DNA from: Neocallimastix lanati (nom. inval.)
Lineage: Eukaryota; Neocallimastigomycota; Neocallimastigomycetes; Neocallimastigales; Neocallimastigaceae
Reading direction: 5' to 3'
DNA length: 64,000 bases
Assembly: GCA_016946835.1 (NCBI GenBank)
Contig: JACVTC010000026.1
Span: 1,177,001-1,241,000 of the forward strand
In this document: piece after piece, positions 19,016 through 30,515 of the stretch
Layout of the letters: the number at the start of each line of letters is the position of its first letter
How positions within the stretch are numbered: the stretch's first letter is position 1
Notes under the pieces: generated by a model
What the model was told of the DNA's origin: nothing
Seen by the model: only the letters and a program-made list of their open reading frames with translations
Databases searched by the model: none
Program-made: the position numbers and the translations under genes

Positions 19016-22000
19016 GTAAAATTAAATTTTAAATATTTATAAATTTATAAATTAATATTTAATTACTAATTTATTCTATATAAATAATTATATTATCTTT
19101 CTATTATTTTACCTTGCTTTGGGTAATGAATAAGATATTTTTGGTGAGGATGTCATACAATAATTATTATGAAATGGTGATGATGGAGAGAATGCATTTG
19201 ATGTGATATTAGTTAATTTAGGAGAAGGAATAGGTATAGAAGATGATGATTTTTTTCTATTATGGTTATTGATAATATTGGAATTCATTGAAGGAACATG
19301 TGGAATGGATGAAGGAGGAAGTAAAAGTGAAGAAATAGAAGAATTAGAAGAACTTGAAAATGTTCTTGAATGACGTTTATTTAAAAATTTTGGAGATCTT
19401 GGAATCATTGAATTATTTAATGAAATTTTTTGATTATGAATTTGAGGAGATGTATAACCATTTCCTTTTCCATCATTATTAAATGATGCTTTGTGATTAA
19501 ATGGATTTATTTCATTTTCATTCATTGATTGATATATTACTTGACGACATGAACTATAACTAGATGGTGCTGGAGGGGGATATTTCGAAATCATTTTAGC
19601 TGGTTTGTATCCCGAGGTTGTTATAATAGAATCAACGGATAAATGATGAAGTTTCTTATTATTAGAAGAAATATTTAGTGTTGGAATAGAATCAACAGAT
19701 ATATGATTAAGTTTCTTATTTGTTGAGATTCTCGGAGAAGAAGGTAATGAATCGACAGATAAAGAACTATTATAGGTTCTATCTGATGAATTTGAAATTT
19801 TATGATTTAATTTTTGACTGGGAACATAGACTGGTAATAAAGATGGTGAATTAATGATAGAATTATTAGAAAGTGAAGACGATGGTCTTCTACTATGTAT
19901 TGAGAAATTATTATTTGAATTTGAAATTTTATGATTTAATTTTTGATTTGGAACGTAGACTGGTAATAAAGATGGTGAATTAGTATTAGAGCGAATTGAA
20001 AGTGATGAAGATGGTCTTCTACTATGCAATATGAAATTATTATTTGTACTTGAAACTTTATGATTTAAATTCTGATTTGGTATGTAGACTGGTAATAAGG
20101 ACGGTGAATTAGTATTAGAATTAATAAAATGTGAAGATGGTGTTCTATTATGTAAAGAAAAATTATTAGAATGTGTATTTTTTTTGGAAAATTCATTAAG
20201 TGAAGGTGAATATGATAGTTTTGATTTAAGTGATGGTGAAGGATTCACTTGAATTTTGCTTTTTTGTGATATTGGAATAGTTATTGGATTACTAGTTACA
20301 TTAAAATTATTTATTTTAATTTCATTGGTTTCAGAAAGTTCCAATGTTTTAGAGGACCTATTTGAACTATTTGAAAGAATACTTTGTTGATTATAATTAT
20401 TACTATTACTATTTTCTGATAAATCAACTTCTATAATGGAAGAATTAGTCAAAGGAATTAAAATATTATTATTTAATTTAACGTTGCAATTATCATTCAT
20501 TTTATTTTTATTTGTATCTTCATTTTCATTTATAATTTTATTTGTAACAATTTCATTATCATTTTCACATTCACTTATAATTTCATTCATTGTTTCATCT
20601 ATAATTTTATTTATTTCATTCTCACTTTTGTTTATTGTTTCATATGTATTATCATTGATTGTTTCATTTTCATTTAGAGTTTCATATATAATTTCATTGA
20701 AGGTTTCATTTTCATTTTTATTTTCATTTTCATTTTCATTTTCGCTTTCATTTCTACTTTCATTCAAAGTTTCATCTTCATTTTCACTTTTACTTTCAAT
20801 AATGGTTTCATTGTCATTCTTGTTTTTATAGGTATCATTGTCATCAACACCAATATTTTCTTCCATTTCCTTATTATAATTAATTTTACTAATTATATAA
20901 TTGCTTTTAGATTTTTTCTCAGTTAAGATTAAGTCTTCTGTTTGATTGTCATCAAAGAAAAGTTCTTTTTCATAATTATTTTCTAACTTATCATTAATTT
21001 TATTAAAAATATTTTTATCATTACTTTTATTTGCACTTCCATTTTCATCATTACTTCCTTTATAATTTTCAATTATATTATTAATACTATGCTCATTTTT
21101 ATTAATAATTTCATTTTTATTAATAATTTCATTTTTATTTTCATTTTTATTTTTATTTATATTTTCATTTTCATTTTCATTTTCATTTTCATTTTCATTT
21201 TCATTTTCATTTTCATTTTCATTTTCATTTTCATTTTCATTTTCATTTTCATTTTCATTTTCATTTTCATTTTCATTTTCATTTTCATTTTCATTTTCAT
21301 TTCCATTTCCATTTTCATTTTCATTTTCATTTTCATTTTCATTTTCATTTCCATTTCCATTTCCATTTCCATTTCCATTTTCATTTTCATTTTCATTTTC
21401 ATTTTCATTTTCATTTTCATTGAGTTCATGAGAATTTTTAATAATATCATCTTTACATTCATTTTCAATGAAGTCTTTATTCTCATCCTCATCCTTATCT
21501 CTATCTTCTTTTAGATTTTTTCTTTCCTTTTGATTATTATATTGGATTATATCACCATTATTTTTACCATTATTTTGGGTTATTAATTCAATATTTTCTT
21601 TTTCTGTTTCATTTTTCTGTTTATTTATTGAATCATAACAACTTAACGAAGTTTGGCATATACTTTTCGTTAAAGAGGAGTTAATTGTAGAATTAGCATT
21701 ATATTCAGTGTTAGAATAAAAATTATTTTCATGAATAGAATTTTCGAGTATTTCAATAATATTACTAACTATATGTTCACCGATATCATAATTCTTTAAT
21801 CCTTTATCTTCTTTTTCAAATGAATTAATACTGATAAAAATGCTTTTAGGGTTAGTATTATTTTGAATTTTTGAAAATTTACCTGTAATTTCATTTTCAT
21901 TGATACTGTTTGAAATAATATTTTCAGTATTATTTATAAGATTATCAGAACTGGTCCTAATAATTAATGAGGTTTCTGATGAAGTATTAGGAAATGATGA

Positions 22001-22723
22001 AAAGTTTTTACTTGTTGAATACTGTTCAATTCTCTTTTTTAAAATGTTATTCCTAGAACTAAGAGACGAATCAGATAAAGAAATAGAAATTGCCGACTTC
22101 AAAGATGGTGAATAGTCATCCAGTAGTTTTGAAGATAATTTTTCGCTATCAGTAATATTCTCATTTTTTAATTCTTTCTCAATTATACATGAATTTTCAA
22201 TGATATGATATTCTATATTACTTTCATTAATAGCTTCATCATCACTAGAAATATTTGAATATTTTAAATTATTTTCATTTATATTACTTTCTATTGTTGG
22301 AGATGGAATAATTGGATTTACAGATGGGCTTGAAGAACAGCCAATTTTAAATTTATAATCAGCATCATTTATTTTATACTTCTTGTTTGAGAGTTTAGAG
22401 TCATAATCAGTATTATTTTGATTAGAATTATTAAACTTTTTTATTACATTATTAATATCATAGGATGAAATGTTTTGTTCCTTTTTAAAAAAATTATATT
22501 CTTTGGTGGCTAATGGATTTTCACAGCTTCTGTCTTTAATTTTTATTGAGTCTATACTTCTTATTTCATTAATTTCCTTATTAATTTGATATAAGCTTGG
22601 ATTTCTTACTTGATTGATTATACTTTTAATTTCTCTTGAAATTATATTTGATAATTCTAAGCATTCTTTATATAAGTCATTCGATGGTTCAGAAAATGTA
22701 TAATTAAATTTTGAATTGCTCAT
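16058..22723 (-). CDS. Large low-complexity protein with C-terminal calponin-homology domain, eight exons
   Basis: Inferred exons on the minus strand are 22723-19113, 18963-18855, 18742-18689, 18580-18506, 18415-18374, 18278-18153, 16428-16296 and 16149-16058. All junctions are GT..AG in phase, giving about 1,413 residues. The first exon encodes about 1,200 residues rich in Ser, Asn and Glu: a Glu-Asn hexanucleotide-coded run, a second looser one, and repeated SPSLLPVYVP and RRPSS modules near residues 910-1000. The last three exons encode a CH domain (about 1298-1413) reading WIKECLEEYG, LSNILSDGIILAYLIE, KVFDLIKDEL and GDLSAILSLLRQLKNHY, most like the neuron-navigator or parvin type. CH domains bind actin or link to microtubule proteins, so a cytoskeletal adaptor is likely. 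The sixth intron is swollen by a satellite. Domain call is strong; the biological role is inference. Confidence 0.82.
16500..18135. repeat. Compound satellite: (TTTTA)n with an interspersed conserved 35-40 base spacer, inside an intron
   Basis: TTTTA pentamer blocks of variable length alternate with a nearly invariant spacer starting CAATATGTACTTTATATTCA and followed by TATCAATTATTTA, seen about twenty times. Near 18040 the last copies carry point changes (TTCTTATC, TTTACTTTA). The array occupies almost all of intron 6 (16429-18152) of the CH-domain gene. Because the pentamer contains no stop in several frames, it yields three spurious open frames of about 470-535 codons. Confidence 0.95.
21130..21420. 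repeat. Coding hexanucleotide repeat (Glu-Asn run)
   Basis: TTTTCA hexamers on the + strand, interspersed with TTTCCA, encode a Glu-Asn dipeptide run with Gly-Asn interruptions in the minus-strand CH-domain protein. The 111- and 141-residue open frames in other registers are shadows. Confidence 0.9.
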
Positions 22724-23099
22724 ATTATTTATTTATTTTGTTTAATATTATAATTTATATATTAATCAAATTTATTTTTATTTTATAGATTGTTTTAACA
22801 TTATTTTATCATTCATTAATTATATACATATATTTTGGTATATTATAATAGCGTACTTTATATATTTATTATTTTTTACAAAATTGGTAAAGAATTCCTT
22901 AAATATATTATTATATGATATAAAAGATATTATATAAATTAATTTTTAATATATTTTATTATTTGAAATCCAGATTTCCTTTAGCTGATTCTGTTTTTTT
23001 ATTACATTAAAATTTTAGTCCTTTGTAATAAATTATATATATATTTATATTATTTTAGATTAATTTAATAAAAAAATTGAAATAAAATATGAAAAAAAA

Positions 23100-23133
<34 letters not shown>

Positions 23134-23614
23134 TATTATATATAAAGATTATTAGAAATTATATTAATAATATATTTAAAATTTCTAAATCTTTATTTAT
23201 AATAATATAAATAAGGATTTATATAACTTTAAAATTTACATTAAAATTTAAAATTAATTAATCATACCTAAAAAAAAAAAAAAAAAAAAAAAACATTATA
23301 CATATAATTTATTTAAATATATTTTAGTTTAGAATCTTTTAATAAGTTTAAAAAAAAAATATAATGTTAACATAGAATTATTAAAAACAATTTGACTTAC
23401 CATTAATAAAATATCTAATTAAATTAATACAGAGAAACTATTTTAATAAATATAACTAATATTAACAAAGAATATATATACACAAAAAATATTTTATAAT
23501 CTAAATACAAAAAGGTTATTTAATAAAATTAATTTTAAAATATTATTTGAATGTATTTAAAAGTATCTTGTTAATTTGTTTTATAATCATAATATTATTA
23601 ATATATAGATATAT

Positions 23615-23661
<47 letters not shown>

Positions 23662-25639
23662 TTAATTTTTTCCTTTTTAAATTTCAAATTAAAAAAATTT
23701 TTCCATTTCCATTTGTAAAAACCTTTTATTATTAGAAATTAGAAAAAAAAAATAAAGGTGTAGCTTAATATTAGAAATAAAGCATAATATTAAAAACATT
23801 AATAATAAAAGTTTATGAATAATGTTACATTAAAAGCATAAAATATTTATTCCTGTATTTTTAATTATAATAATTATATATAATTATTGTTTAATATTTT
23901 ATATGTTTAATTAAAAATTTCATAATAATTTAAAAAATTATTGAATTTTTATTTTTAAAATATTAATATATTTTATATTATATTACAACATAATATTTTA
24001 AATAATAGCTATATATATTTATATAATATATTAAGATTAAACATTATATATAATAACAAAACAATATAAAAGGAATAATAAAAATTAATAGTAATAAATT
24101 ATTTTGTAAAAAATAACCATTTATCATCATATATATTAGAATTTATTTTTGAAAAAAAAAATATATTTTATCGAACATATTTATATATTAAATATTTGAT
24201 AATTTTTTATATGATTATTATTTTTAATAATTAAATTTAAAATTTTAAAAATTAATATATTTGTATTATTCATAAAATATCAAATAAAAATACAAAAAAA
24301 TAAAAAATTTTTTTTATTTATATAATAATAATAATAATAAGGAATGTGAAAATGTGACACAAAATCATTTTAATATATTATAATTAGTATATTAAATTAT
24401 ATTTCAAAAAAAAAAAAAAAAGGAAAGAAATTGTAAGCCATTATTAATATAAATATGAAACCAATAAAAAAAAACGTAAAAATATATTGTATTTATTATG
24501 TCAGAATTTTAAGATAATTTGGTCTTAATGGTTAGGCCAAGATGTCAGATAAATTTTTTCAATTAAAATATTTATAAATATATTAAAACTAGTTGCTAAT
24601 TATTATTTAGAAGTTTTTATTAATAAAAAATATATATTTAGTTATATTATTTATATTTATTAAGTTAAGCTTTTATCAATAAAAAATATATATTTAGTCA
24701 TATTATTTTACAATTATTACTATAATTTTTATGGTAATAATTATAATATATGTTTTTTATCAATAAAATCTTAACTTACTAAATAATAATTCACAACTTG
24801 TTTTGACCATAATCTACATAGAATTAACCAAAGATTTAAACTTGTATTTGTATAAAATAATTTATTAATAAAATATTAAATTTTAATATTTAAGATATAA
24901 AATAAAATAAATAAATATGATATTAATAATAAAAAATATTAGATAACAATAATAACAATAAAAGATGAATAACAAAGATAAAAATGAAAATAAAATATTA
25001 TACTAGCTTCAAAATATAATTTATTTGGTTTATATATTTTTAATTCATATTTTTTCAATATACTAAATGGAAATGTGGAATGGTGTACGATATTATCTAT
25101 ATTGAGTTATTAAATCATCCTTTATATAATTGTCAATAATATAATTTAAAATATTCAAATCTCTTCCAAATATAAATATAATGGTATACAATTTGTATTT
25201 TCATTATTTATTTCAAACTATATTTATTATTATTTTCATAAATACTTTATTCCCAAAAGTATAACTTAATTAACTTTATTATTATAAATTATTATTTATA
25301 CTTATTTATTATTTAATAATAATAAGTATATATTTGTATCATTATAAATAAATTAATTTATGAAATTTAAAATTACTAATTATGCTATTTGTTTATTTAA
25401 TGGTTAACTGCAGTTGAAAATATTTTTAACCAATTAATCAGATAGATTCCTTTATAACAAACAAAAATTAATACAATATACATAAATGATTAAAATTATT
25501 TTATTTATTATCATGAAAATTAATAAAACAGAATTATTGAAATTTAATTGACATTGAAAAAGTAATTAGGTCATTATTTTAACATACTGTTATATATAAT
25601 TTAATGAAACAAAAATAAAAATAAAAATTAATAATTAAA
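22724..25639. other. A/T-rich intergenic region
   Basis: No gene supported. It presumably includes the upstream region of the CH-domain gene, with several poly-A tracts and a TATTTATT run near 23609-23660. Near 24520-24550 a short hairpin (TTGGTC, ten-base loop, GGCCAA) stands out in composition but matches no RNA family I know. Confidence 0.55.
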
Positions 25640-26065
25640 GTCTTTCTAGTTTTTATCCTGGTGATTAGTGCTCGGAACTATATATACATTACACTTTAGA
25701 TTTCTGGATCAACAATGAATTTATATGGGGAAATTTTCATCCTTCCAGGGGGTTTTTCCCTATAAATGAAGTTGATTGTTCTCTCGCCATGGTAAGTATT
25801 CTTGTTGTTAGACTATAAAATTGTTAATGCAAAGAGCACTTAATTGGTGAGAAGATTAATGTAGTTGTTCTTCCCTCCATGATGGTTCAAGAGATCGCTG
25901 AAAAGAGCGCATTTCATAAAGCGGCATGTAGGGAATATCTTTCATATTAGCATTCCTTGTCAACTCCAAAAATGATATGGCAATGAATCCAATAAGAGTC
26001 TGATATGTATAAGAGAGAGACTGGAAGCCTTATTGTTCTCTCCTCTCCATACTCCTATTCTAAAA
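25640..26065 (+). repeat. Dispersed repeat, copy 2 (unknown family)
   Basis: Second, slightly longer copy of the element at 13770-14135. Shared blocks include GTTTTTATCCTG, TTTCATCCT, the identical 29-base block at 25753-25781, TCTTTCATATTA and AGCCTTATTGTTCTC-like ends. It carries an extra segment of about 45 bases near 25795-25845 relative to copy 1. Both copies are interrupted by stops in every frame, so it is a fossil. It lies directly beside LINE debris and could be part of the same element family. Confidence 0.75.
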
Positions 26066-26289
26066 ACAAAATAATATAAGTTATTGATCATTAGAATTCT
26101 GTCGTTCAAAATTATAAATAAAAGTTAAAATTATTCTTAATTAAAAATCCATAATTTTATAAAAATTTTTAAAATTTAATTTAAAAAAATTATAATAAAA
26201 TATATTTTTCTCATTAAATATTTCAAAAAAATTAAATTATTATTATTATTATTATTATTATATTTTTATTAAAAACTTTTATATCTATA

Positions 26290-27690
26290 TTATTAACTTT
26301 ATTAATATTTTTATATAGTTCAAAAGTAAAAAAAAAATTTCGGTGTGATATATACTATGTGTAGTAACATGATCACCAGTTAAATCTAAAATAATAAAAC
26401 AAAGAAGTAACATCTTTGAAATAGATAGTGTAGTATCCACTAAACTCTTCCCTGAACCACAAGAAAGATCATCAAAAATTGAATTAATTATTATAGGTTC
26501 TGTGTTAGGAACTGTGCTGTTAGAAAATGTGTATTGATGAGAATTAACAGGACTTCTAACTGTACTATTCCTTTGCCATATCGGTAGGACGTCGGCACTC
26601 TTGGTAATGAAAATGTTTTTGCTAAACCTCTCAAAAAGTAACTCAAGAGAGTTACTGATGATCGAATACTTTTGATGAGGATGGATCAAATCGAAGTACT
26701 TTGATGATTGATCAATTTTTTGAAATACTTTTGATGATTGTTGATTGTTTGAAATACTTTTGATGATTGTTGATTGATCAGAATTACTTTTGTATTGTAT
26801 TAGCAAGATATACCGCAAGCCCCACAATATACGGAACAGTAGATCCTGTGAACTTTTTAGGAGTTGCTCACTTAAATGTCCCCGTTCCCCAATATGTAAC
26901 TCATCTAAAGCTGAAATTCTACTAAGAAGGAATATATAAAATACCTGTTTATGAAATTTTCATATTCTAAAATATTAAAATACGAAGGAAGTAAGGAAAG
27001 ACTATGAAAAGATTCCCATCCATAAAATAATGTCTTAAACACAAGCTTTAGAGTGAATCAATCTCCTACATTTCCCATTTTACAATAGCTACATGAGAGT
27101 TTAAATAAAACTATAGAAAAATACATATACAAAGTAATGTTAAAGTAAAAAATACAATAAATTCATTACAATGATAATATAAAGAAACTACACGATATTA
27201 TTAATTATACAATTTCAATGTTACTACATATCCAGCTTAAAACAATAAAACATCAGGTTCACTTTCAACAGTCTTCCAGTATTCTAATTTACACTCTTCA
27301 TACAAGAAGTCACATTAGAAAGGATAACCATCGATTATCATCAGAATCACAGAAAGCTATAATTAGTACACCTGATATAGGCTATTCCTTTTCCATCAAC
27401 CCTCGATGGACCTGGAAAAACAGTCTACATCATTGAGGAGTAAAAACTCAATATTATCATCAAAATCTTTCTCTTTGTCATTAGGAAAATTCAAAGATTT
27501 CTCATGAATAATCAGAGAAAAATTAATAAAATTTTCATCAACAAATTGAATGATTGCTACCTAAATTCTTCAAATTTAGGACTTAAAAGTATCCAGTGCG
27601 TAAAACTAGGTATGCGGTTACCTTCACCACAACAAGGACAACATGCTAGTCAATTTTCTGATACCAATTTACTTATAGCATAAGATTTCA
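26290..27690 (-). mobile_element. Decayed LINE fragment (3' half), probably interrupted
   Basis: The part at about 26300-26995 matches the 3' end of the LINE at 41165-43812 (about 41170-41715) in the same orientation. Shared peptide blocks include ELLFERFSKNIFITKSADVL and LDLTGDHVT. Relative to that copy it carries about 127 extra bases at 26665-26791 made of a repeated ACTTTTGATGATTGTTGATT unit. Further upstream, at 27470-27690, the minus strand encodes CPCCGEG..FTHWIL and FVDENFINFSL, equivalent to the C-terminal zinc-finger region of the other LINE. The intervening part (about 27000-27470) has no counterpart there and may be an insertion. No functional open frame spans the element. Confidence 0.7.
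27218..27436 (+). CDS. Short open frame inside LINE debris, doubtful
   Basis: Seventy-two codons of unusually balanced composition for this window (reading HTRSHIRKDN and ISTPDIGYSFSINPRW). It lies within the segment that separates the two parts of the LINE relic. I do not recognise it. The opposite strand also has a coding-like patch (FLYEECKLEYWKTVESEPD), so the true coding strand is uncertain. It may simply be transposon-derived. Confidence 0.2.
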   Translation: MLLHIQLKTIKHQVHFQQSSSILIYTLHTRSHIRKDNHRLSSESQKAIISTPDIGYSFSINPRWTWKNSLHH

Positions 27691-27703
27691 TATCAAATTT
27701 GAA

Positions 27704-27734
<31 letters not shown>

Positions 27735-27769
27735 TTTACAAAAAACACAAAATTAATAAAAAAAGAAAT

Positions 27770-27935
27770 TATGGTCTTCTCCTTTAGAGGCATTTCGTCC
27801 TGCTAGCCTGTCTTAATACATTTCGGAGTTAATGCCCCTGGTTATTTTGCGCATATACAGTCGGAATAGCAACTCTTGTCAAAGAGAGCCGCAGATCACA
27901 CCAAGAATGGCATTTTAGAATAATCACCAGAAAAA
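27770..27935. other. Low-A/T island of unknown origin
   Basis: About 160 bases of near-balanced composition, interrupted by stops in all frames examined. Its right end shares ATTTTAGAATAAT-ACCAGAAA (one mismatch) with 40711-40732, where a similar island lies close to the second LINE. Likely a transposon or other repeat remnant. Confidence 0.4.
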
Positions 27936-28620
27936 AAACTAAGAGAAAGTTATAAATATTTTAGATATAGACCTTGTTACTACTATAATATAATGAATAT
28001 TAATTATATCTTGATTATTAAAAAAAATATTTTAATTATTTAAACAAAAGTTTTATATTAAAATGAGTAATAAAATAATAAAATTTTAACATTAATTTGA
28101 CATTATTTGAATTATTTATTTATTAATTCATTTATTAAAATTTTGAAACTTCACATTTTCCAAAATACAACTTTCCAAAATATTGAATTTTCATGAAAAG
28201 ATAATGCTTAATTCAATTTAGTTATTTAAATAATACAATAATGTAAACTATTTAGTTCGTAAATTTTATTTTAAAAATATATATATGTATATATTAAGAA
28301 ATAATAAATAAATAATGATAACTAAGCATTCGGTAGACCAATGCAAAAATTAAAATAAATTTTGTATTTTGTATTTTAAACTATAATAAATAAATATATT
28401 AATAATATTATTATTAATATTAGAAATAGTAATAGTGATAATGATAACGATAATACATAAATATATCTTGAATAATTATTATAATATAATACGAAAAAAA
28501 AAAAAAAATAATAAAAAAAAAAATAACGATTTTTTTTATATATATTTTTTATTTTTTATGAAAGAAAGGTATATTAATAATATTTATTCAAAAATAATTT
28601 TTTTTTAATTTATTTTTTAC
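27936..28620. other. A/T-rich intergenic spacer
   Basis: Nothing recognisable. A/T-rich sequence between the LINE debris and the pentamer array that flanks the first esterase gene. Confidence 0.6.
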
Positions 28621-28893
28621 AAAAAAAAAATAAAATAAAATAAAATAAAATAAAATAAAATAAAATAAAATAAAATAAAATAAAATAAAATAAAATAAAA
28701 TAAAATAAAATAAAATAAAATAAAATAAAATAAAATAAAATAAAATAAAATAAAATAAAATAAAATAAAATAAAATAAAATAAAATAAAATAAAATAAAA
28801 TAAAATAAAATAAAATAAAATAAAATAAAATAAAATAAAATAAAATAAAATAAAATAAAATAAAATAAAATAAAATAAAATAAAATAAAATAA
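28621..28893. repeat. (TAAAA)n pentanucleotide array
   Basis: More than 50 almost perfect TAAAA units ending about 20 bases from the stop codon of the esterase on the minus strand. It is the same pentamer, in the opposite orientation, as the satellite in the CH-domain gene. The 96-residue Phe/Ile/Leu/Tyr frame is a repeat artefact. Confidence 0.95.
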
Positions 28894-28912
28894 AACTCAT
28901 TTTATAAATACT

Positions 28913-29836
28913 TTAAAAAGATTCTAAAATGAAATCCTTAATTTTTTTATAAGCTTCGTTAGCTTCCGGTATAAAGTTTAAATATAGTGGGAAATTATGA
29001 GACATGTTTTCTTTATTCATCAATTCTACCTCATTTCCTTTATTTTTAATTTTTTCAACAATTTTTAAGGTATCATCCAATAACATTTCATTACCACCGA
29101 CAATGAAGAGTGATTTTGGGAAAAATTTATAATTACCAAATAATGGAGAAACTAATGGATCATCTCTATTTGCATTTCCTATAAAGCTATACATTTTTGA
29201 ATTTTTAAATTCAATTAATTTTGCTTTTGTTAATTTAGAATTAACATCACCAAAAGTAATATCTTTTTGATAATTATTAAAATAACTTTTTCCAGAACAA
29301 GTCATATCTGTCCATGGTGAAATGAAAAATGAAGCTTTAGGAAATAATCTTTCATCAATTCTTTGAATTAATGAGAGCGCAATATTACCACCGGATGAAT
29401 CACTTCCTATAATTATATCATTTGGAGTATATTTTTTTAAAATTTCATTCCAAACGTCTTGTGCTTCATTTAATTGAGTTGGATATGTATTTTTTGGAGC
29501 TAATGAATAATCCAATAGATAAATTTCAATATCATTTCTTAGATCACATAGCGGGTATATAAAAGATTCATAGGTTGTAGTTAATCCTTCCGTATAGAAA
29601 CCACCATGGATATAATAAATTGCTTTTTTTGCTGTTTCATTAGAATTTTTAGTTAAAATTAAATACTTTGTTTTCATTAAAGTTTCCTTTTCAATTAAAC
29701 TATATCCTTCTCTAACATTATCAATTAAATACTTTCCTGTTGTTATTTTTTGTGAATCTTTTAAATTTAAACGAACATTTGAATTAATATTTAAAGGTTT
29801 TATTAAACCTGAAAATTTACTTCCAATTGACATCAT
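28913..29836 (-). CDS. Alpha/beta-hydrolase, acetyl esterase/lipase family (paralogue A)
   Basis: Intronless 307-residue member of the HSL/Aes-type esterase family, which hydrolyses short-chain ester bonds such as acetyl groups. The oxyanion-hole motif HGG is at residues 77-79. The nucleophile region reads IIIGSDSSGGN with Ser147. The acid residue is likely D254 or D255 in LLDDTL, and H280 in NMSHNFP completes the triad. SPWTDMTCSG is shared with the other copies. The first Gly of the usual GDSSG box is Ser145 here (GSDSSGG), unlike the two paralogues. No signal peptide is evident, so it is probably intracellular. The whole chain aligns with the genes at 36212 and 39133. Full-length compared with the family's usual 300-320 residues. 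Substrate is unknown. Confidence 0.9.
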   Translation of the reverse strand: MMSIGSKFSGLIKPLNINSNVRLNLKDSQKITTGKYLIDNVREGYSLIEKETLMKTKYLILTKNSNETAKKAIYYIHGGFYTEGLTTTYESFIYPLCDLRNDIEIYLLDYSLAPKNTYPTQLNEAQDVWNEILKKYTPNDIIIGSDSSGGNIALSLIQRIDERLFPKASFFISPWTDMTCSGKSYFNNYQKDITFGDVNSKLTKAKLIEFKNSKMYSFIGNANRDDPLVSPLFGNYKFFPKSLFIVGGNEMLLDDTLKIVEKIKNKGNEVELMNKENMSHNFPLYLNFIPEANEAYKKIKDFILESF

Positions 29837-30500
29837 TTTGAATTTTTGATAAGTTTTTTTTAACTATTAGTACTTTACTATTGCTTATAAGTTTGAATTA
29901 ATGTTTATTTTAATTTTTTAATTCCCTTTATTTATAAGTTAATGTTATTTTTATCAGTAAATACAATGTATAAGGATTTGTTAAAAATAAATTTTAAAAA
30001 TTAAAAAAAAAAAAAAAATCTATTAATATAAATAAAAGTCACATGATAATCAAAAATATTATTATTAAAGATATTATTATTATTAAAGATATTATTACTA
30101 TTATTAAAGATATTATATTATTATTATTATTAAAGTAGTTTTGAGAAAATGGAAACTATTTGTAATAAATTGTGTAACGTTTCAAACGATTTTTCTTTTG
30201 AATGGCTTAATTAACTATATTTTTTGTTATAGCCATAATTTAAATTTTAAATATTATGCTTTTATTTTTTTTATTTTATTTTATACAATTTGTATTTTAT
30301 ATTTAAATTTGTTGAAATATAAAGTTTATTTTAGTTAATTATTTTATTTAATAATTTATTTTATAATATTTTATAATTTATGTTACACACTTAGAATATT
30401 TATGTATATTACATACTAGAATATGTACCAAATAATGTATTAGAATAATGTACTGCATTATAACATGTAATTATTAAAATATTTTGAAATAGAAGATAAA
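29837..30500. other. A/T-rich spacer between esterase A and the retrotransposon
   Basis: No gene. An ATTATTATTAAAGAT-type tandem lies near 30058-30135. The stretch 30380-30480 has repeated TTAGAATA/AATGTA words and may be the eroded 5' flank of the retroelement; it does not match the 3' LTR. Confidence 0.5.
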
Positions 30501-30515
30501 GAACAAAATAAAAAT

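Noticed and set aside
20436-20831. 131-codon frame antisense to the CH-domain gene
   Set aside because: Shadow of the Glu/Asn-rich coding strand; Ser/Phe/Ile composition follows from the complementary codons.
21089-21514. Phe/Ile and Met/Lys repeat frames on both strands
   Set aside because: Alternative registers of the hexanucleotide repeat that codes the Glu-Asn run.
24515-24555. Possible tRNA because of a TGGTTAGGC word
   Set aside because: No acceptor, anticodon or T-arm pairing can be drawn; only a six-base-pair hairpin is seen.
28610-28900. 96-codon frame next to esterase A
   Set aside because: Translation of the TAAAA pentamer array.
30141-30338. 65-codon frame before the retrotransposon
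   Set aside because: Phe/Tyr/Ile-rich A/T noise starting from a non-ATG codon, with no family resemblance.
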